A stretch of 64,000 nucleotides of DNA from Microcebus murinus (GCF_040939455.1 NC_134120.1:54017001-54081000), one strand, 5' to 3'. Counted from the first letter of the stretch, positions 10,898-22,396 are shown. A program made the numbers and translations. The notes: generated by a model from the sequence alone, not told the origin.

Positions 10898-13800
10898 GTA
10901 AGTGCACATGTTTCTCTTAAGACATCTCTCTGGTTTTCCAGGATTCCGGGTAGTACTCGGGGATTAAAACACAAAAAGAGTTCTTCCTAAGAGTTCTTAT
11001 GCCACGTCGGTTTCTCCAGTCATTTTAAATGATCCTGAAGACTCTTAACATGCCATGGGTTGCTTAGCAGAGATGCTGTTCTAAAGATGATAGTGAGCAA
11101 GGAAACCACAGTGAAGTTTCTATAAAGACTGAGAGAGCAGGGACATGAAACCCCTCCTCTGCTTGAGGAGGAAGGCACCTGTTTCTCATCATCTCTCTTG
11201 TTGTTTAGATCCCATTTGTAAGCTAGCCAGGTGTGGAATTACACAAGGGAAGCCTGTTATAAAACAGTTCACTAAATGGCAGTAACAAGTTAATTGTTTA
11301 TTTGTTTAGCTGACAGGTTCTGCCTTTATTATAGGGCTATTAGTGGCAATTAATAAGTTAAATTGTATTTCAACTTCACAAGTCTCACACCAGGTAGGTA
11401 AACCAAGATCAGCTAATACCTCCCTGTGCTTTCACCTGTAATCCAGGTAGAAGGCATTATTTTAGGAAACTAGCAATTAGATTGATTATATGGAGCACAA
11501 AAGGAACAGTTGTTTTGTCCCTGGTGATCTTCTTGAAGACCAGAGGTAGCTCCAAGTGTATGTGCCAGACTCTGTGGCTGAGGGCACACACTCATCAAGT
11601 TCAAGGTTGGGACTTTCTTCACTGTGTGAAATCTGTGCCACAGACCACTGCTGGCCCCAGCTACATAATCAGGATGCTGGCCAGCATGGGGGTGGAATCA
11701 AAGTGTGGCTATTAATGTTGCCCCTGCCAAAAGAAGTGCACAGAAAGTCTGGGAGTGGGGGGTACAACCGGAAGGAACGCAGAAATGGTATGTGGAGGGG
11801 GCGAGGGATAGCAGCTCGGACAGTGCAGGCCCCAAGCCTTGCGCATAGAATTCGGTCTCTTATTTTTTTGCTGCGGCAGTGGCCAGGTGTTCAGGCTTAT
11901 CCTCCTATATGCCTTTGTTTCTCACGTGCTCCGGGCCCAGGGGCACACGTGCATCCCACGCTGCTTTGGCGCTGGCGCACAAGGCCGTTTCGCTCTGTTT
12001 TCATCCTTGGCCTTCGTTCCTTCCCCTTCCATGTCATTTCCAGGGCAGGTAATAGAAGCTGTGGTATCTCAGTACACCACAAACGACTTCCCACTTTTTC
12101 ATAGAATTCTCTCTGCTTTTTTTTAGCAGAGACTATATTATTTATTTAAAAATACATTTATAATGCATTCAGCTGTCAAAATAAAGCAACCTTTCATGCA
12201 TCTGTTGTGGGCTGGGGTTGGAGGAGCACTTTCGACCATATACAGGGTTAGAATTTTTGTAGCAGCAGCTATTTCTTGAATGTCAGTAGGAAAGGAACCA
12301 CAGAGATATATGTTCTCACATTCCGGAATAAGCCATTAATGTTCCAAACTTTCTATTTCACGGTGAAATGTCTCTCGAAAAATTTACTTGGAATTACTCA
12401 CCCAAAGAGCAGGAACCTGTATCAGTAGTTTCTAGGCGTTTGAAGTGTGAACAACAGGGGATATTCGCCTCTGGACAGGAAGTTTAATTTGGCAGTTACA
12501 TTTTAAAGAGCGCATGTATCTGTGGGAATCCAAAAATGTTCATGCAAAAAGGACTGCTGAAGAAGCCGACGTTAGTTAGCTTCCCCAGCTGATGGGCTAT
12601 CAGGCATAATTTTATGTCTCCCTCTGCTAATAAAGCCCGCAGAAGAAACACCAGAGTAGACTTTCCATGGTCCTCCCACTCTTTAAGCAATGAGCAGGTC
12701 TCATCAACTCTCATCCAAGAGGGTGGCCCTGAAGGTAAACTTCATCCTAGCTCTTTCTAATGCCTTTAAAGTAAGAGAGCAGTCCCCAAGGAGGAAACCT
12801 TTAGCAAAGTGTTCGTTAGACCATGAGTCTGCCAGCACCACACCCACAACAAGCATGGGTACCTGTGAGATCTTTTAGGGTTGGAAGAAAGTGCTAGAAG
12901 TTGTGAGGTAACTTTTTTAAATGACACAGTGAGGAAAATGAAATTAGAAAATTTTAAAATAAGCATGAACACATTTATGAGAGTGGGCAATAACCTGTCC
13001 ACCAAAGCAAATGAGAGTTGTACCATCTCCTTTACTAAAAGGGAAAATGGATATGGATAGTGGGGATGGGTTTAACTTTTATGCTCAAAGATGAAAGTAT
13101 TTTAACAAAAAGGTGAAAATAAATGTAGTTGCTCTGCACATTTTTACCAACCACATGAAAGTGTCTATATACAGTAATGAAGAAGCATTATTCTTGTTGA
13201 CCTGGCATATCCTATTGGTACTCATTTTTTTTTCATTCTTGTTTTCATCAGTTCTCTTTTTTCCAGGCAACTTACCATAAACATACAATATAAATGTGAT
13301 ACTAATCTATTTTAGAAAACTATCTTAAAAATGACAGCCTGGGTTTTGTTCCTTGTTATGTCACTTAATAATTCTATACATTAAAAATATAAACACAGGT
13401 AAAGGCACTATCCTAAAGGAACTGCTCTTGGAGAGCTTAAATGTATTAACATGTCATCAGAATAATTATACCATGGCCACAGCAGGATTGGTTGTGCTTC
13501 CCATAAACAGTGATGTAATTGTGTATCAGTGTCTTAATCAAAAACTTGGCAGCACATAGATCATATAGCTACATCAGAGGAGTTAAGATTTAGACTTAAG
13601 TTTCACCAGCTGAGCACATTCAAATCTTTATACCTTAATTAAATTAAAGTGTTTTTAAAACACTAATCAATTAAGACATTTGGAGAGAGTTTAAAATGTC
13701 TCTTAAAAATAGGAAAGATCCATTTTCAATGAAATCAGGTAAATTAGATAGGATTGACTTTCCCTCTTGATAACAGGGAGGGATAGAAGGTGTAATAGTT

Positions 13801-14224
13801 CAATCTTGAGTGTTTCAGAGGAATATTTCAAAGAAAAATAAGCATTTTATAAGTATTTAAAAGACTAATAGAACAATACAAAGGCATGAGGCTTTCACCT
13901 AAATAAAGCGCACATGGAACATCTTTGTTTTTCATAAACCAGGTCATAGCATTACGGAGAGTTCTCTGCATATCCAAATTATAAGGAAGGAGAGAATTTA
14001 GCAAACTACAGAAATACTGACATTCAGAATATTCTCCCAAAGCCATGTGTAGACACATTCTTCTACTTTTTGTTGTAAAATTCAGCTCAGCCTGCTAGCA
14101 GAATTCCATAAGCAAAGGCTAGAAGTCACAAAAACAGAAGTCTGATGAATTTATCTATCCAAAATGCTGACTGTGGTTGTGGGTTTTCTCTTCATTGATG
14201 GGGCAAAAGACCTGGAGTGGTAAA
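10898..14224 (+). other. PTPRM: PTPRM intron, unique sequence
   Basis: This is the intron between the 152-nt and 75-nt exons, up to the Alu. I see no other exon or recognisable repeat. The longest open frame (11556-12104, 182 residues) has no family resemblance and no coding features I trust. Confidence 0.6.
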
Positions 14225-14240
14225 AGGGTGCTCATCTTCT
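14225..14240. repeat. Target-site duplication, left of Alu
   Basis: AGGGTGCTCATCTTCT occurs at 14225-14240 and again at 14564-14579, exactly bordering the Alu. This shows retrotransposition by the L1 machinery. Confidence 0.97.
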
Positions 14241-14563
<323 letters not shown>

Positions 14564-14768
14564 AGGGTGCTCATCTTCTAAAGGAAAAGTAGCTACCCAG
14601 AAAAACTGGGAATGGTGATATGTACCATGCAGGCATCAGAGCTGCTCAGAGATTTCTTCCTATCAGCATTCCACCCCAGCACGGAGTTGCTGCGATGACC
14701 TCTAGTGCTGTGTTCAGAGTGAGCATTACCTCTCTATAGTTGCTGACCTGCCTTTCTTTTATTTACAG

Positions 14769-14843
14769 CTGTGTCTTCACCATCATCCTTTACAATGAAA
14801 ACGAACACACTGAGCACATCGGTGCCTAATTCCTATTACCCAG
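14769..14843 (+). CDS. PTPRM: PTPRM exon, Ser/Thr-rich juxtamembrane linker (75 nt)
   Basis: This exon continues the juxtamembrane linker. It starts after TTTACAG (acceptor AG 14767-14768, with a good pyrimidine tract CCTTTCTTTTATTTACAG) and ends before GTAACA at 14844. It receives one base from the previous exon (T+CT = Ser) and leaves one base (G), so the phase matches 10746-10897. The translation runs SVSSPSSFTMKTNTLSTS and then VPNSYYP. The segment is rich in Ser and Thr, as expected of a flexible linker between the membrane and the wedge region of phosphatase domain 1. It joins in frame either to the microexon at 15070 or directly to the exon at 19795. Its 75 nt are a multiple of three, so skipping it would also keep the frame. 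A minus-strand Alu ends only 205 bp upstream. Confidence 0.95.
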
Positions 14844-15018
14844 GTAACAGATTTTTCCATTGTTTCATCCTCATAACCCCTTAGCGATCAGAATCAGTCA
14901 GCCTTCACTGTGCTATCTGTGTTGCTTGAGGAGCTTACTATGTTTGAGATGTTGTAACCCAATGCTTTCTATGACTTTCTGTGCAGAAACTGGGGGACCA
15001 GTCATCAATCATTTATTG

Positions 15019-15069
15019 TTCTTTCTCTTTTTACTTTCTCTGCATTGACCTGCTTTCGATGTATGACAG
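15019..15069 (+). promoter_or_regulatory. PTPRM: Splicing control region upstream of microexon 1
   Basis: The 50 bases before the 27-nt exon contain a long pyrimidine run, TTCTTTCTCTTTTTACTTTC, followed by two TGC trinucleotides at 15041-15043 and 15051-15053 and the acceptor at 15069. CU-rich runs fit PTBP1 repression, and UGC just upstream of the acceptor is the motif known for SRRM4 (nSR100), the neuronal microexon activator. Binding is inferred from sequence only. Confidence 0.5.
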
Positions 15070-15096
15070 ACCCATTTGTGCCAACTGCAATTTTAG
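15070..15096 (+). CDS. PTPRM: PTPRM alternative microexon 1 (27 nt)
   Basis: This 27-nt microexon lies 226 nt downstream of the 75-nt exon. The acceptor is GACAG at 15065-15069 and the donor is GTGAGA at 15097. It enters and leaves in the same phase as its neighbours: two bases complete the preceding G, eight codons follow and one base is left. The residues are D-PFVPTAIL, then a split codon. Joined to the 12-nt exon at 19062 it gives DPFVPTAILVPIN, the 13-residue insert I recall for human PTPRM isoform 2 (1465 versus 1452 residues). It is too short to show as an open frame, and its identification rests on the splice sites, the phase and the remembered isoform. Inclusion in this species must be shown by RNA data. 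Confidence 0.85.
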   Translation, partial: THLCQLQF

Positions 15097-18000
15097 GTGA
15101 GAACATTTCCCTTTACCACAGTTTATTGCAGGAGTAATTTAGAAAGTCAGTGGCCACTCTGTAGAAAATTGCAGCTTTAATTCTGTATGTCGCAGTGGTT
15201 ATAAGCAGGACATGGGAGTGGTGGGGGGCCTTGGAGTGGTGGGCAGGGTTCGATGAGTAAAAGACTTTCTTGAAATAGTCACCATTGATAAGAAGGGTTT
15301 GCTGCATGCATGTTGGGGATGATACCAAAAGGTTCAAAGGAACAATCCCAGCTCTGGTGTTCTCCCTTTCTGTGTTCAGAATTTAAGGTTAAGTCTGATC
15401 CCAAGGGAAAGAACCATGTCATCACCCAGCTGTGTACTTCCAAAAGTTGAATTCTATCAAATGTGATAGTCATAAAAGTGAAAATAGCTTCTCATTATTT
15501 TCACTTATTGCTAAGCACTAAAAACTTCCAATTTCAAAAATAGCGTTTTTCTAATTATGCCTAATGTTATGCAGAAAAATGATCACAATAGAATTTTGGC
15601 CCCCTACCCATCCTCAGTGCCACTCACGGCACCCTCCCAGCATTCCAAAGTGTCTGTCACAGAGTGGAATTTCAAAGGAGCTGAAGATCTGAACAGTGAA
15701 ATGACAAGATGGCACTTTATAATAATATGGTTTATTATGTGTCAGATGTCATAGAAAGGAACTAAAATGTTAGCCCACTGGGGCAGAATGCATTTAAAGT
15801 ATGACATATTCCCAGCAGGGGGTTACAGAAAAAAAAAATCCTGTTTGTTCAATATAAGAAGGGTGAGGAGAAAAATGGCATTACCTGGGCTGTGATAACC
15901 AAACAAGCATGAGCTGCTGTTGCATTTGAGACGCATAAATAACCCGAGCATATCACGGCTGTGTTCTCTTTCTACTACTAACCTTACCGAAAAGGAGCAC
16001 AACAAAAACGACTTCAAGGTATATAACAATTCATTGTAGCAAGAGTTCCATCCTCAGTTGTTCCACTTCTCTTTCCTAATTCTCTTTACAAGGGTTTATA
16101 TCTTTGCAACACAATTTTTTCCCCTGTGCTTCTCTTTTCTCTTAGTTGTTATGATATTTGTATAGGGGGTAATTTTTATTTTCCATATGGTGTTCTCTGG
16201 GCTTAAGCAAGTTTGTTGCCTGTGGAAAAAAAATGAACTAAGCTAGAAGTTTTAAAAATGGATCTAAAAGAGAATTTTTTAATTTTGCATCATTTTGAGG
16301 GCTAACAAAGCCCACTAAATCCCCTCCCCCAGCCTTTTAACTATAAGGCTATAAACTATAAGGGAAAGAAAGCTGCATTTTTATTATTTTCGTAAGTGAG
16401 GGGCACAGGCTAATCTTAGGCCCCAGAACAATGTAATCTACATGCAAATGACATTTGCAGAATCTTTTGCTAGACAAAGATTTGCGATTTCTTTGTGTGC
16501 TGTGGCATTCATTTGAGCTTCCTCTAGTACATATTCTGACCTCGGGGGAGCGTGAGTGGGGAGGGCTAAGGCATGCATTGTCAGAAGGAAAGAAAATGTT
16601 CAGATTTCACAGCAGGATTAAGATAAGCTTATTAAACAAATATTATTTTTTAAAGTCGTTGCTTTGTTATTATGAACATTAATGACATCTTTTAAAGTTG
16701 GTTAGACTTTTTTGCCAAGACAGAATCACTTGCACAGACAATTGAAGTAGCAAAAATGATGCACATTGTGGAAAAAGAAGTCAGCCAGACAGACAAATAA
16801 CTATTACATGTATAGCTTGTGCAGGTACCAGCGTCACAAACGGCAGTGCTTGGAGACTGTGTTCCTTATGTATTACGCAGTGCAAATGTGGATCTGTATA
16901 TCGTATACTAAGGACTGGCAAGGCTATCACTTGAAACCAGGGGCAGATGAGCTGTATAGCTACTCTGGTACTTCTGGAGGATAGAAGCAAGTATAATTGA
17001 CAGTAAGACAAGAAGAAATGTTTTGTTGTGCATCAGAGCTCAACACAATCAAGTCCACTAGTACCTTCACCTCTTGCGGGGGTGCTCAGCTCTAAGGTAT
17101 AGAGCTTAAGTATATCTGTACTCATTTGCCTGCAAAAATATAGATAGATGGGTGGGTGGATGGATAGGTAGATAGAACCTCCTCCACCTCAAATTATAGC
17201 TTTAATTTGAATTTAGTTTTTCAATTGGTTTATCAAAAATTGAAGAGAATTCATTAAAGAATATAGGCAGAATTAATTTTTAGTTCTTAGAAAATGATCT
17301 GAACTGTTAGGGAGAGGCTTTATTTCTGATTTCCTCTTAGGCATTATTTTTAATTAAAAAATTATTGGCGGGTGATTTCTTTAACACATAAAGGAAATTA
17401 ATGACAAATGATATGTTTTATCAGTAATAATTCATTTTTAAGAAGTCACAGAAAACTGATTAATCACTTATTTTAGTGGGATCAAGAATTCCTAATAGTA
17501 TAGAAGGAGAAACCTTCTGTTACCTCTTCCATACGCATGTACTAGGTGATAGCACTCCTTGCTTAGATGGACCTGGTAATGTTTACATGTTTTAAAGACA
17601 TGTTACACATTAGTAATGAGGCCAAGATGGCACAATGCAGTGCAGGATGATTATATACAGCAGTAACAGTGGGTGTATCTCTGTGGATTTAAAACTTCCC
17701 AAGAATCCCCAGCCCAGGGACCAGAGCATTGCTAGGTTGCTGGTGTATCCACGTGAAAGGCCCAAATCATTTAGGGGAAGTTGAGAAGTTCAGCCCACAA
17801 TGGAGGGCATGTTAATTATGTTCATCCCACAAGGTACAAAGCTGCGAGAACGAGAGAGGTACAGAGGGGAAACTAATTAATGTTCCATTTATTGTACTAT
17901 AAAGAACAGAACTTCCTGCTGTAGTAACTGAAAGCTCAAAGGGATTCAATACTTCAGCAGGGTTCCTGTATCCCTATTTATGAAGCTTGGCAGTTGCCAG

Positions 18001-19000
18001 CGAACAAATCTGATGTGAAAATTTCCAGGTTTATTTGTGACTGTTAAAAGAAAGTGGGAACATAAGAATTGCTAAATTTCAAAGCAAATCCAAATGAAAA
18101 AAAATATCATAAAATCAGCTTACCACCCTTTTTTATTTTGTCTTTGTGTCTTTAGCCACCTTGTAGTGATCCAGGTGCCATTTCAGCAACAGCAACATAG
18201 CTACACACTTGTGTACCACCTTTCATACCATGCATCCCAGGTGCTTTGCGATGCAGATAGAAATGAGATTTCAAACCAGACCCCGCTAACCAAGCACTCT
18301 TGGACTAAATTTCCTTTGGTGCTGAACTTCTCAGTAAAAAGTAATAATAATAATAATTAACTATAGCTGAATTCCCTATTGATAAACTAGTACTTTTTAA
18401 AAATTGAATATATCCTTTATATGTTTAAATCTGGAATCAATTTTGATATAATATCCTCATTTTAAGTGACGTTAGCATTATATTTTGCCAATACCCATCC
18501 TCAATCATAAAACAGCTAAAGGGGTTCAGCATTATAATGAGTTCACCTGTAGAATGTGGAATTCTTAGTCTAATAGCACTTTCCTGCATAAGACATTTTT
18601 AATAACCATCATTTCTTCAGTATTATGAAATACAGTATTATTTGTACCTAATTTACTAGTAGTCTTCCATTAAAATATAGCCTCTTTAGGCTTATGTGAC
18701 CAAATTTTGACATTAATTTTGTAGTACAATTTGGTTGACTTGTTCAAGAAATTTAAATGAGAAAATGTGTTGAATACAAATAAGACTTATTTAGTCATTA
18801 CTTGGTTCATGGGGGATGAAAGGCAATTATAATACTAATTTTAACCTCCTTTTTGTTATTGAGTACTTAAATTAAACACCTCCATCCTAACGTGATGGGA
18901 GAATTGAGGCTTTGCCCTCTGACCACCTCTCAATAGAAAACTTAACTGGAAAATTAAAGCACAAAATAAAAACTACCTGTAATGATTCACGCAGTACTAT
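15097..19000 (+). other. PTPRM: PTPRM intron between the two microexons
   Basis: This is a mostly unique, AT-rich intron of 3965 nt in total up to 19061. It holds a (GGAT/GATA)-type microsatellite at 17141-17176 and a short (TAA)n at about 18341-18358. An octamer ATGCAAAT is at 16443-16450. The stretch about 17790-18050 looks complex and could be a conserved intronic element, but I cannot test this. Confidence 0.55.
17141..17176. repeat. Short GATA/GGTG microsatellite
   Basis: TAGATAGATGGGTGGGTGGA is followed by TGGATAGGTAGATAGA, an imperfect tetranucleotide tract. Confidence 0.85.
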
Positions 19001-19061
19001 TGCTTATGCCCTGTTTCCTTTTTCTCCTCCTTTTTTCTCCTGATATGTATCTTCTTAAAAG
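19001..19061 (+). promoter_or_regulatory. PTPRM: Splicing control region upstream of microexon 2
   Basis: TGC trinucleotides occur at 19001-19003 and 19007-19009. They are followed by a nearly uninterrupted CT tract (about 19011-19040) and then TGATATGTATCTTCTTAAAAG up to the 12-nt exon. The tract is placed unusually far from the AG, leaving a purine-containing 20-nt gap, as is common for regulated microexons. The regulatory role is inferred. Confidence 0.45.
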
Positions 19062-19073
19062 TGCCAATAAATG
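19062..19073 (+). CDS. PTPRM: PTPRM alternative microexon 2 (12 nt)
   Basis: This is a 12-nt exon, TGCCAATAAATG, with acceptor TTAAAAG ending at 19061 and a strong donor GTAAGT at 19074-19079. Preceded by the G left by the 27-nt microexon it reads V-P-I-N. Its last G combines with AT of the exon at 19795 to give Asp, leading into DETHTM. Being 12 nt and phase-symmetric, it can be included or skipped without a frame change. It lies 3965 nt from microexon 1 and 721 nt before the next exon. The upstream 50 bases are dominated by C and T. At this size, exon definition across the exon is impossible in the usual way, so recognition must depend on intronic elements. This is an alternative cassette, not a constitutive exon. 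Confidence 0.85.
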
Positions 19074-19794
19074 GTAAGTTCCCCAATTCGCCCCATGGAA
19101 AAGTTGCGGAGGGAGTGGGAGTGTGTGTCTTACCGGTAGATTCTGATGAAGCCAGCTGGTACTGCTCTGTGCTGGCCTGCATGTTTGCTGTTGTAGAACA
19201 TTCCATGTGTAATGTGTTGCTCCACAGTATTTTGTCAAGCTTTCCAATACTGGAGCATGCAAAGTGACTCATCAAAATGTTATCCCCAAACCAAATTCCC
19301 TTTTATTTTTGTACTCTGATTTCATGTGTTAAGTCCACATTTCCATTGCTAGCTTTCTAAGCCAAACCATTTTGTGTACTTTTATTTTGCTCACAGAACA
19401 TTTGTGCAGAGTTTATTTACATCATCATACAAACTAGTTAACTAATGTTTGGAAGAATACAAGACTGGTTTTGCACCAGGTCTTGATGAAGTTTCAAATT
19501 GAAACTTCCACAAACCTTAGCACTGAAAGCCTAAAGGGCCCTTATCAATTAGCTTTTTGAAAGCAATATATCGTTTGGACTGCTTTGTAAAAACAAAGAT
19601 TTTTGCACATTCCTATCAGTATTGCCAACCCCATTTAAATTTCTAAACATTTAACTTTTCTTTTTTGCTGAGCCATCGTAGGGAATTTTGCAGCCATAGG
19701 TTGAGGGGATGTCAGCGGCCAGCTTAGCATTCTCAGTGATGCCGACTTAGTTCCCTGGCCCTCTCTCATTTTCTCCCTGGCCTTCTTTTCCTAG
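19074..19794 (+). other. PTPRM: PTPRM intron between microexon 2 and the 188-nt exon
   Basis: A 721-nt intron with no repeat recognised. It ends in a strong CT-rich tract before the acceptor at 19793-19794. Confidence 0.6.
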
Positions 19795-19982
19795 ATGAAA
19801 CCCACACAATGGCCAGCGATACCAGCAGCCTGGTGCAGTCGCACACCTACAAGAAGCGTGAGCCAGCCGACGTCCCCTACCAGACGGGGCAGCTCCACCC
19901 CGCCATCAGGGTGGCAGACCTGCTGCAGCACATCACGCAGATGAAGTGCGCCGAGGGCTACGGCTTCAAGGAGGAGTATGAG
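19795..19982 (+). CDS. PTPRM: PTPRM exon, linker into wedge of phosphatase domain 1 (188 nt)
   Basis: The acceptor AG at 19793-19794 follows a strong pyrimidine tract (TTCTTTTCCTAG), and the donor GTGAGA begins at 19983. The first two bases complete Asp (G+AT). The 62 codons that follow begin [20 protein letters not shown], pass through the [20 protein letters not shown] segment and end GYGFKEEYE with the codon complete (phase 0). The stretch [15 protein letters not shown] is the start of the helical wedge region preceding the first phosphatase domain in type IIB receptors. The exon is more GC- and CpG-rich than the surrounding intron, which also opens long antisense frames that are shadows. 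The following intron is about 41 kb, the longest in the window. Confidence 0.96.
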
Positions 19983-20109
19983 GTGAGAACCAGCTCCGTG
20001 CCAGGGCTCCTTCCCGGTTCTTTCATGGACACTACACCAGGTGCTTCGCTCCCAGCTCCTTCGGTAGGCCAGACAAACCCCACGAGAGATGCCAGAGAGG
20101 GACCAGGTA

Positions 20110-20323
20110 CAGTCATCCCTGGCATTCTCTGGGGATTGGTTCCAGGCCCCCAGTGGAGACCCAAATTTATGCATGTTCAAGTCTCGCAGTGAGTCCTGCA
20201 GAACTGAGGATACAAAAAGTTGGCCCTCCATATCCACAGGTTCACATACACAGAATACTGTATTTTTCATCCTTGTTTGGTTGAATCCATGATGTGGAAC
20301 CCTCAGGTACAAAGGGCCAACTA
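20110..20323 (+). mobile_element. MER2-like (pogo/Tigger-class) MITE
   Basis: The left end CAGTCATCCCTGGCATTCTC with GGGGATTGGTTCCAGG, and the right end TTGGTTGAATCCATGATGTG with AAAGGGCCAACTA, match the MER2-type short pogo elements. TA dinucleotides flank it (20108-20109 and 20324-20325). An additional inverted copy of the right end, TTGGCCCTCCATATCCACAG, lies inside at about 20220-20239, so the right half can fold on itself. It starts 127 bp after the exon at 19795-19982. Confidence 0.75.
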
Positions 20324-20325
20324 TA

Positions 20326-21776
20326 TTTCATTCATGGATCCATTTCCATTTGCTGGTAAGACTTATTACAAAGGAGCTCACATGTGTTAGATGGAAAAAG
20401 GAAGAACGCTCTATGTTTTACTTCATTTTGTGCAAATATGTAACAAAAACAGAGACCTACCAGGCTCTCTTCCCTCTGTCAGAATTAAGTTTTAGTTCAT
20501 GTCTTCCTCTCTACTCTTGATTACCTTCCTTGGCTTTTCCTATAATTAAGTATGATATTAAATCCTAATAATTTTATAGCTGTTATCTCAGGAAGAAACT
20601 GTCCACTTAAAGTAATTATAAACCAACCAGCAATGTCATGTAGTGGAGATTAGACAACAGTACAGGGACTGGCTATTGTCATGGCTGTGGCAGCTGTTAT
20701 TGTCCAGCCAGCCTAGAGAGCATGCTGCTGTCCTGGGCAATTTTGTGGACAGCTGTCAGGAGCATTTCTGGGACTGGAGATACTCACCTACTGTATATAA
20801 AATGTAGAGCTTACCTCTCTCACAGCCTGTGCTGTTAGCTATTTCTGTTGGAAGGTCATTCAAGAACTGAAGAGAATGAACTGACTTGAAGACATCTGAT
20901 TCCAAGAAGTACAGGCATGTGTGGTTGGGGGTGGTGAGGCAGGAAGGTTGGATTGCTTTTTTTATGTTATTAAAATTAGTTTGCAGTCACTGATGAAGAA
21001 AAGTAACATACGTACTTGGAATAAAAATAGAATTGTGTGGCTACGTGGGTTTTTAAATCTTAGAATGTGGCTCTGGTCTCGTGTTTACCTAACGAGCTCA
21101 TAGTTGGGAAACATCTTGCCTGGAATTAGAGGATTGTTAAAATCAGTTCCTACCACCTCTATGGCCTGTGAATTTCTACCTCTGCTTCTTCCTCTCCTTG
21201 TGGGTGCACTCACGACACATCATCTTATGCCCCAGATGCCACCTTGTCTTGGAGTTAGCTCTCATTCCAAGCTGATCATCAAAGAGTCATTACAGCATTC
21301 AAAGCAACACATGGTGCCACTGCTGGCTGGGCCACTGCTACACTTCTTGTGAGTCTTTGCTCCAAAGCAGACAAGTAGACACACTGGGCGTTGCTAACAT
21401 GCATGGCCTAGTGTGTTGCCAGTGACCTCGGTTCAGAAGACTGCAAAGCCAAAGAAGTGGATCCGTGCCCATGAGTTTGATTTAAGTCCAGAAAATATTT
21501 TCAAATGAAGTTCTGCATTTTAGCAACCCCGAAATTCTTAGATTGACTTTTAGTGATTCCATGTATAATTCATTGAAATTGACTGCCTCTGTATATTTCC
21601 TTATGCACTTTTAAAGGATAGCTTAGGAATTAATAGGATTAAGAGTAAGACTTCCAAAAGTATTAATATCTTATGAAAAGACAAAATTAGGTTATTGAGA
21701 AAATATAAGCCTAATGAATAGAGATGATGTCATATTTCTATCCAGTATTCTGAATGCAGGTATTGCTCAAATGTTT
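20326..21776. other. Intronic sequence, nothing recognised
   Basis: First part of the 41-kb intron. It is unique AT-rich sequence without an exon or a repeat that I can name. Confidence 0.55.
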
Positions 21777-21795
21777 ATAAAACATGTTAATGTCA
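21777..21795. repeat. Target-site duplication, left of the 85-bp L1
   Basis: ATAAAACATGTTAATGTCA at 21777-21795 is repeated exactly at 21881-21899 on the other side of the inserted L1 end. Part of its A-rich start may overlap the insert's tail. Confidence 0.95.
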
Positions 21796-21880
21796 GATTT
21801 TTTTGAGGGGGGGTGCAGGGGCAAGATATGTAACCCTAACAATATTTGTACCCCCATAATATGAGATAATAAAAAAATAA
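21796..21880 (+). mobile_element. Very short L1 insertion (85 bp of 3' UTR)
   Basis: A G-rich start is followed by GGGGCAAGATATGTAACCCT, TTTGTACCCCCATAATATG and an A-rich tail. This is the same lemur-type L1 3' end as at 1-1167, 25636-25918 and 29883-31025, but only the last 85 bp were copied. A perfect 19-bp target-site duplication surrounds it, so it is a genuine, relatively recent 5'-truncated insertion. Confidence 0.93.
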
Positions 21881-21899
21881 ATAAAACATGTTAATGTCA

Positions 21900-22320
21900 A
21901 AAATATTAGTTTTAGGCTCAAATAATAATTCATAAAATAACCTGAGTTCAATTTTTCATGGACTATCTAAAAATACCTATCTTGTGACTTCTTATAACAC
22001 CCCATGACAATTAATACTTGAAAGATGCAGAAAATTATTGTCTACTCAGATCTTCTGAAGAAATATGATTTATAAGTGTAAACTAAAGTATTTTATACTC
22101 AAGTGTAGCATGACTGAGAATTCATTGAGTTCTCAAAATAAAATGTTATTCATTACATTTCAAAAACTCTCTTTTTCATTTTAGCTATTCAGTGATCAGA
22201 GAGGACTGCTATAAAGTAAATACTTTAAATTCTAAAACCATTTTCAGTTAAAAAAAAAAAGAAGGAAAGAAGTGATAAGGGAAAAATAAAAAAAGAACAT
22301 ACATTAGAGAGGAAATCAGG
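21900..22320. other. Intronic sequence, nothing recognised
   Basis: AT-rich unique sequence between a short L1 insertion and an Alu fragment. It contains an A11 run near 22249-22260. Confidence 0.55.
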
Positions 22321-22396
22321 AATTATGATCACACCACCATAGTCTAGCCTCGGTGACAGAGCAGGATGCTGCCTCAAAAAAAAAAAAAAAAAATTA
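22321..22396 (+). mobile_element. Alu/FLAM 3' fragment with poly(A)
   Basis: GATCACACCACCATAGTCTA, CCTCGGTGACAGAGCAGGAT and a run of about 17 A correspond to the end of an Alu monomer on the + strand. It is 5'-truncated and diverged. Confidence 0.75.

Noticed and set aside
11556..12104. 182-residue open frame on the + strand, one of the longest in the window
   Set aside because: It lies within a PTPRM intron, has no family resemblance, no supporting splice sites and overlapping open frames on both strands, so it is probably chance in GC-richer sequence.
19791..20312. 173-residue minus-strand open frame
   Set aside because: It is the antisense shadow of the GC-rich PTPRM exon 19795-19982 running into the MER2-like element.
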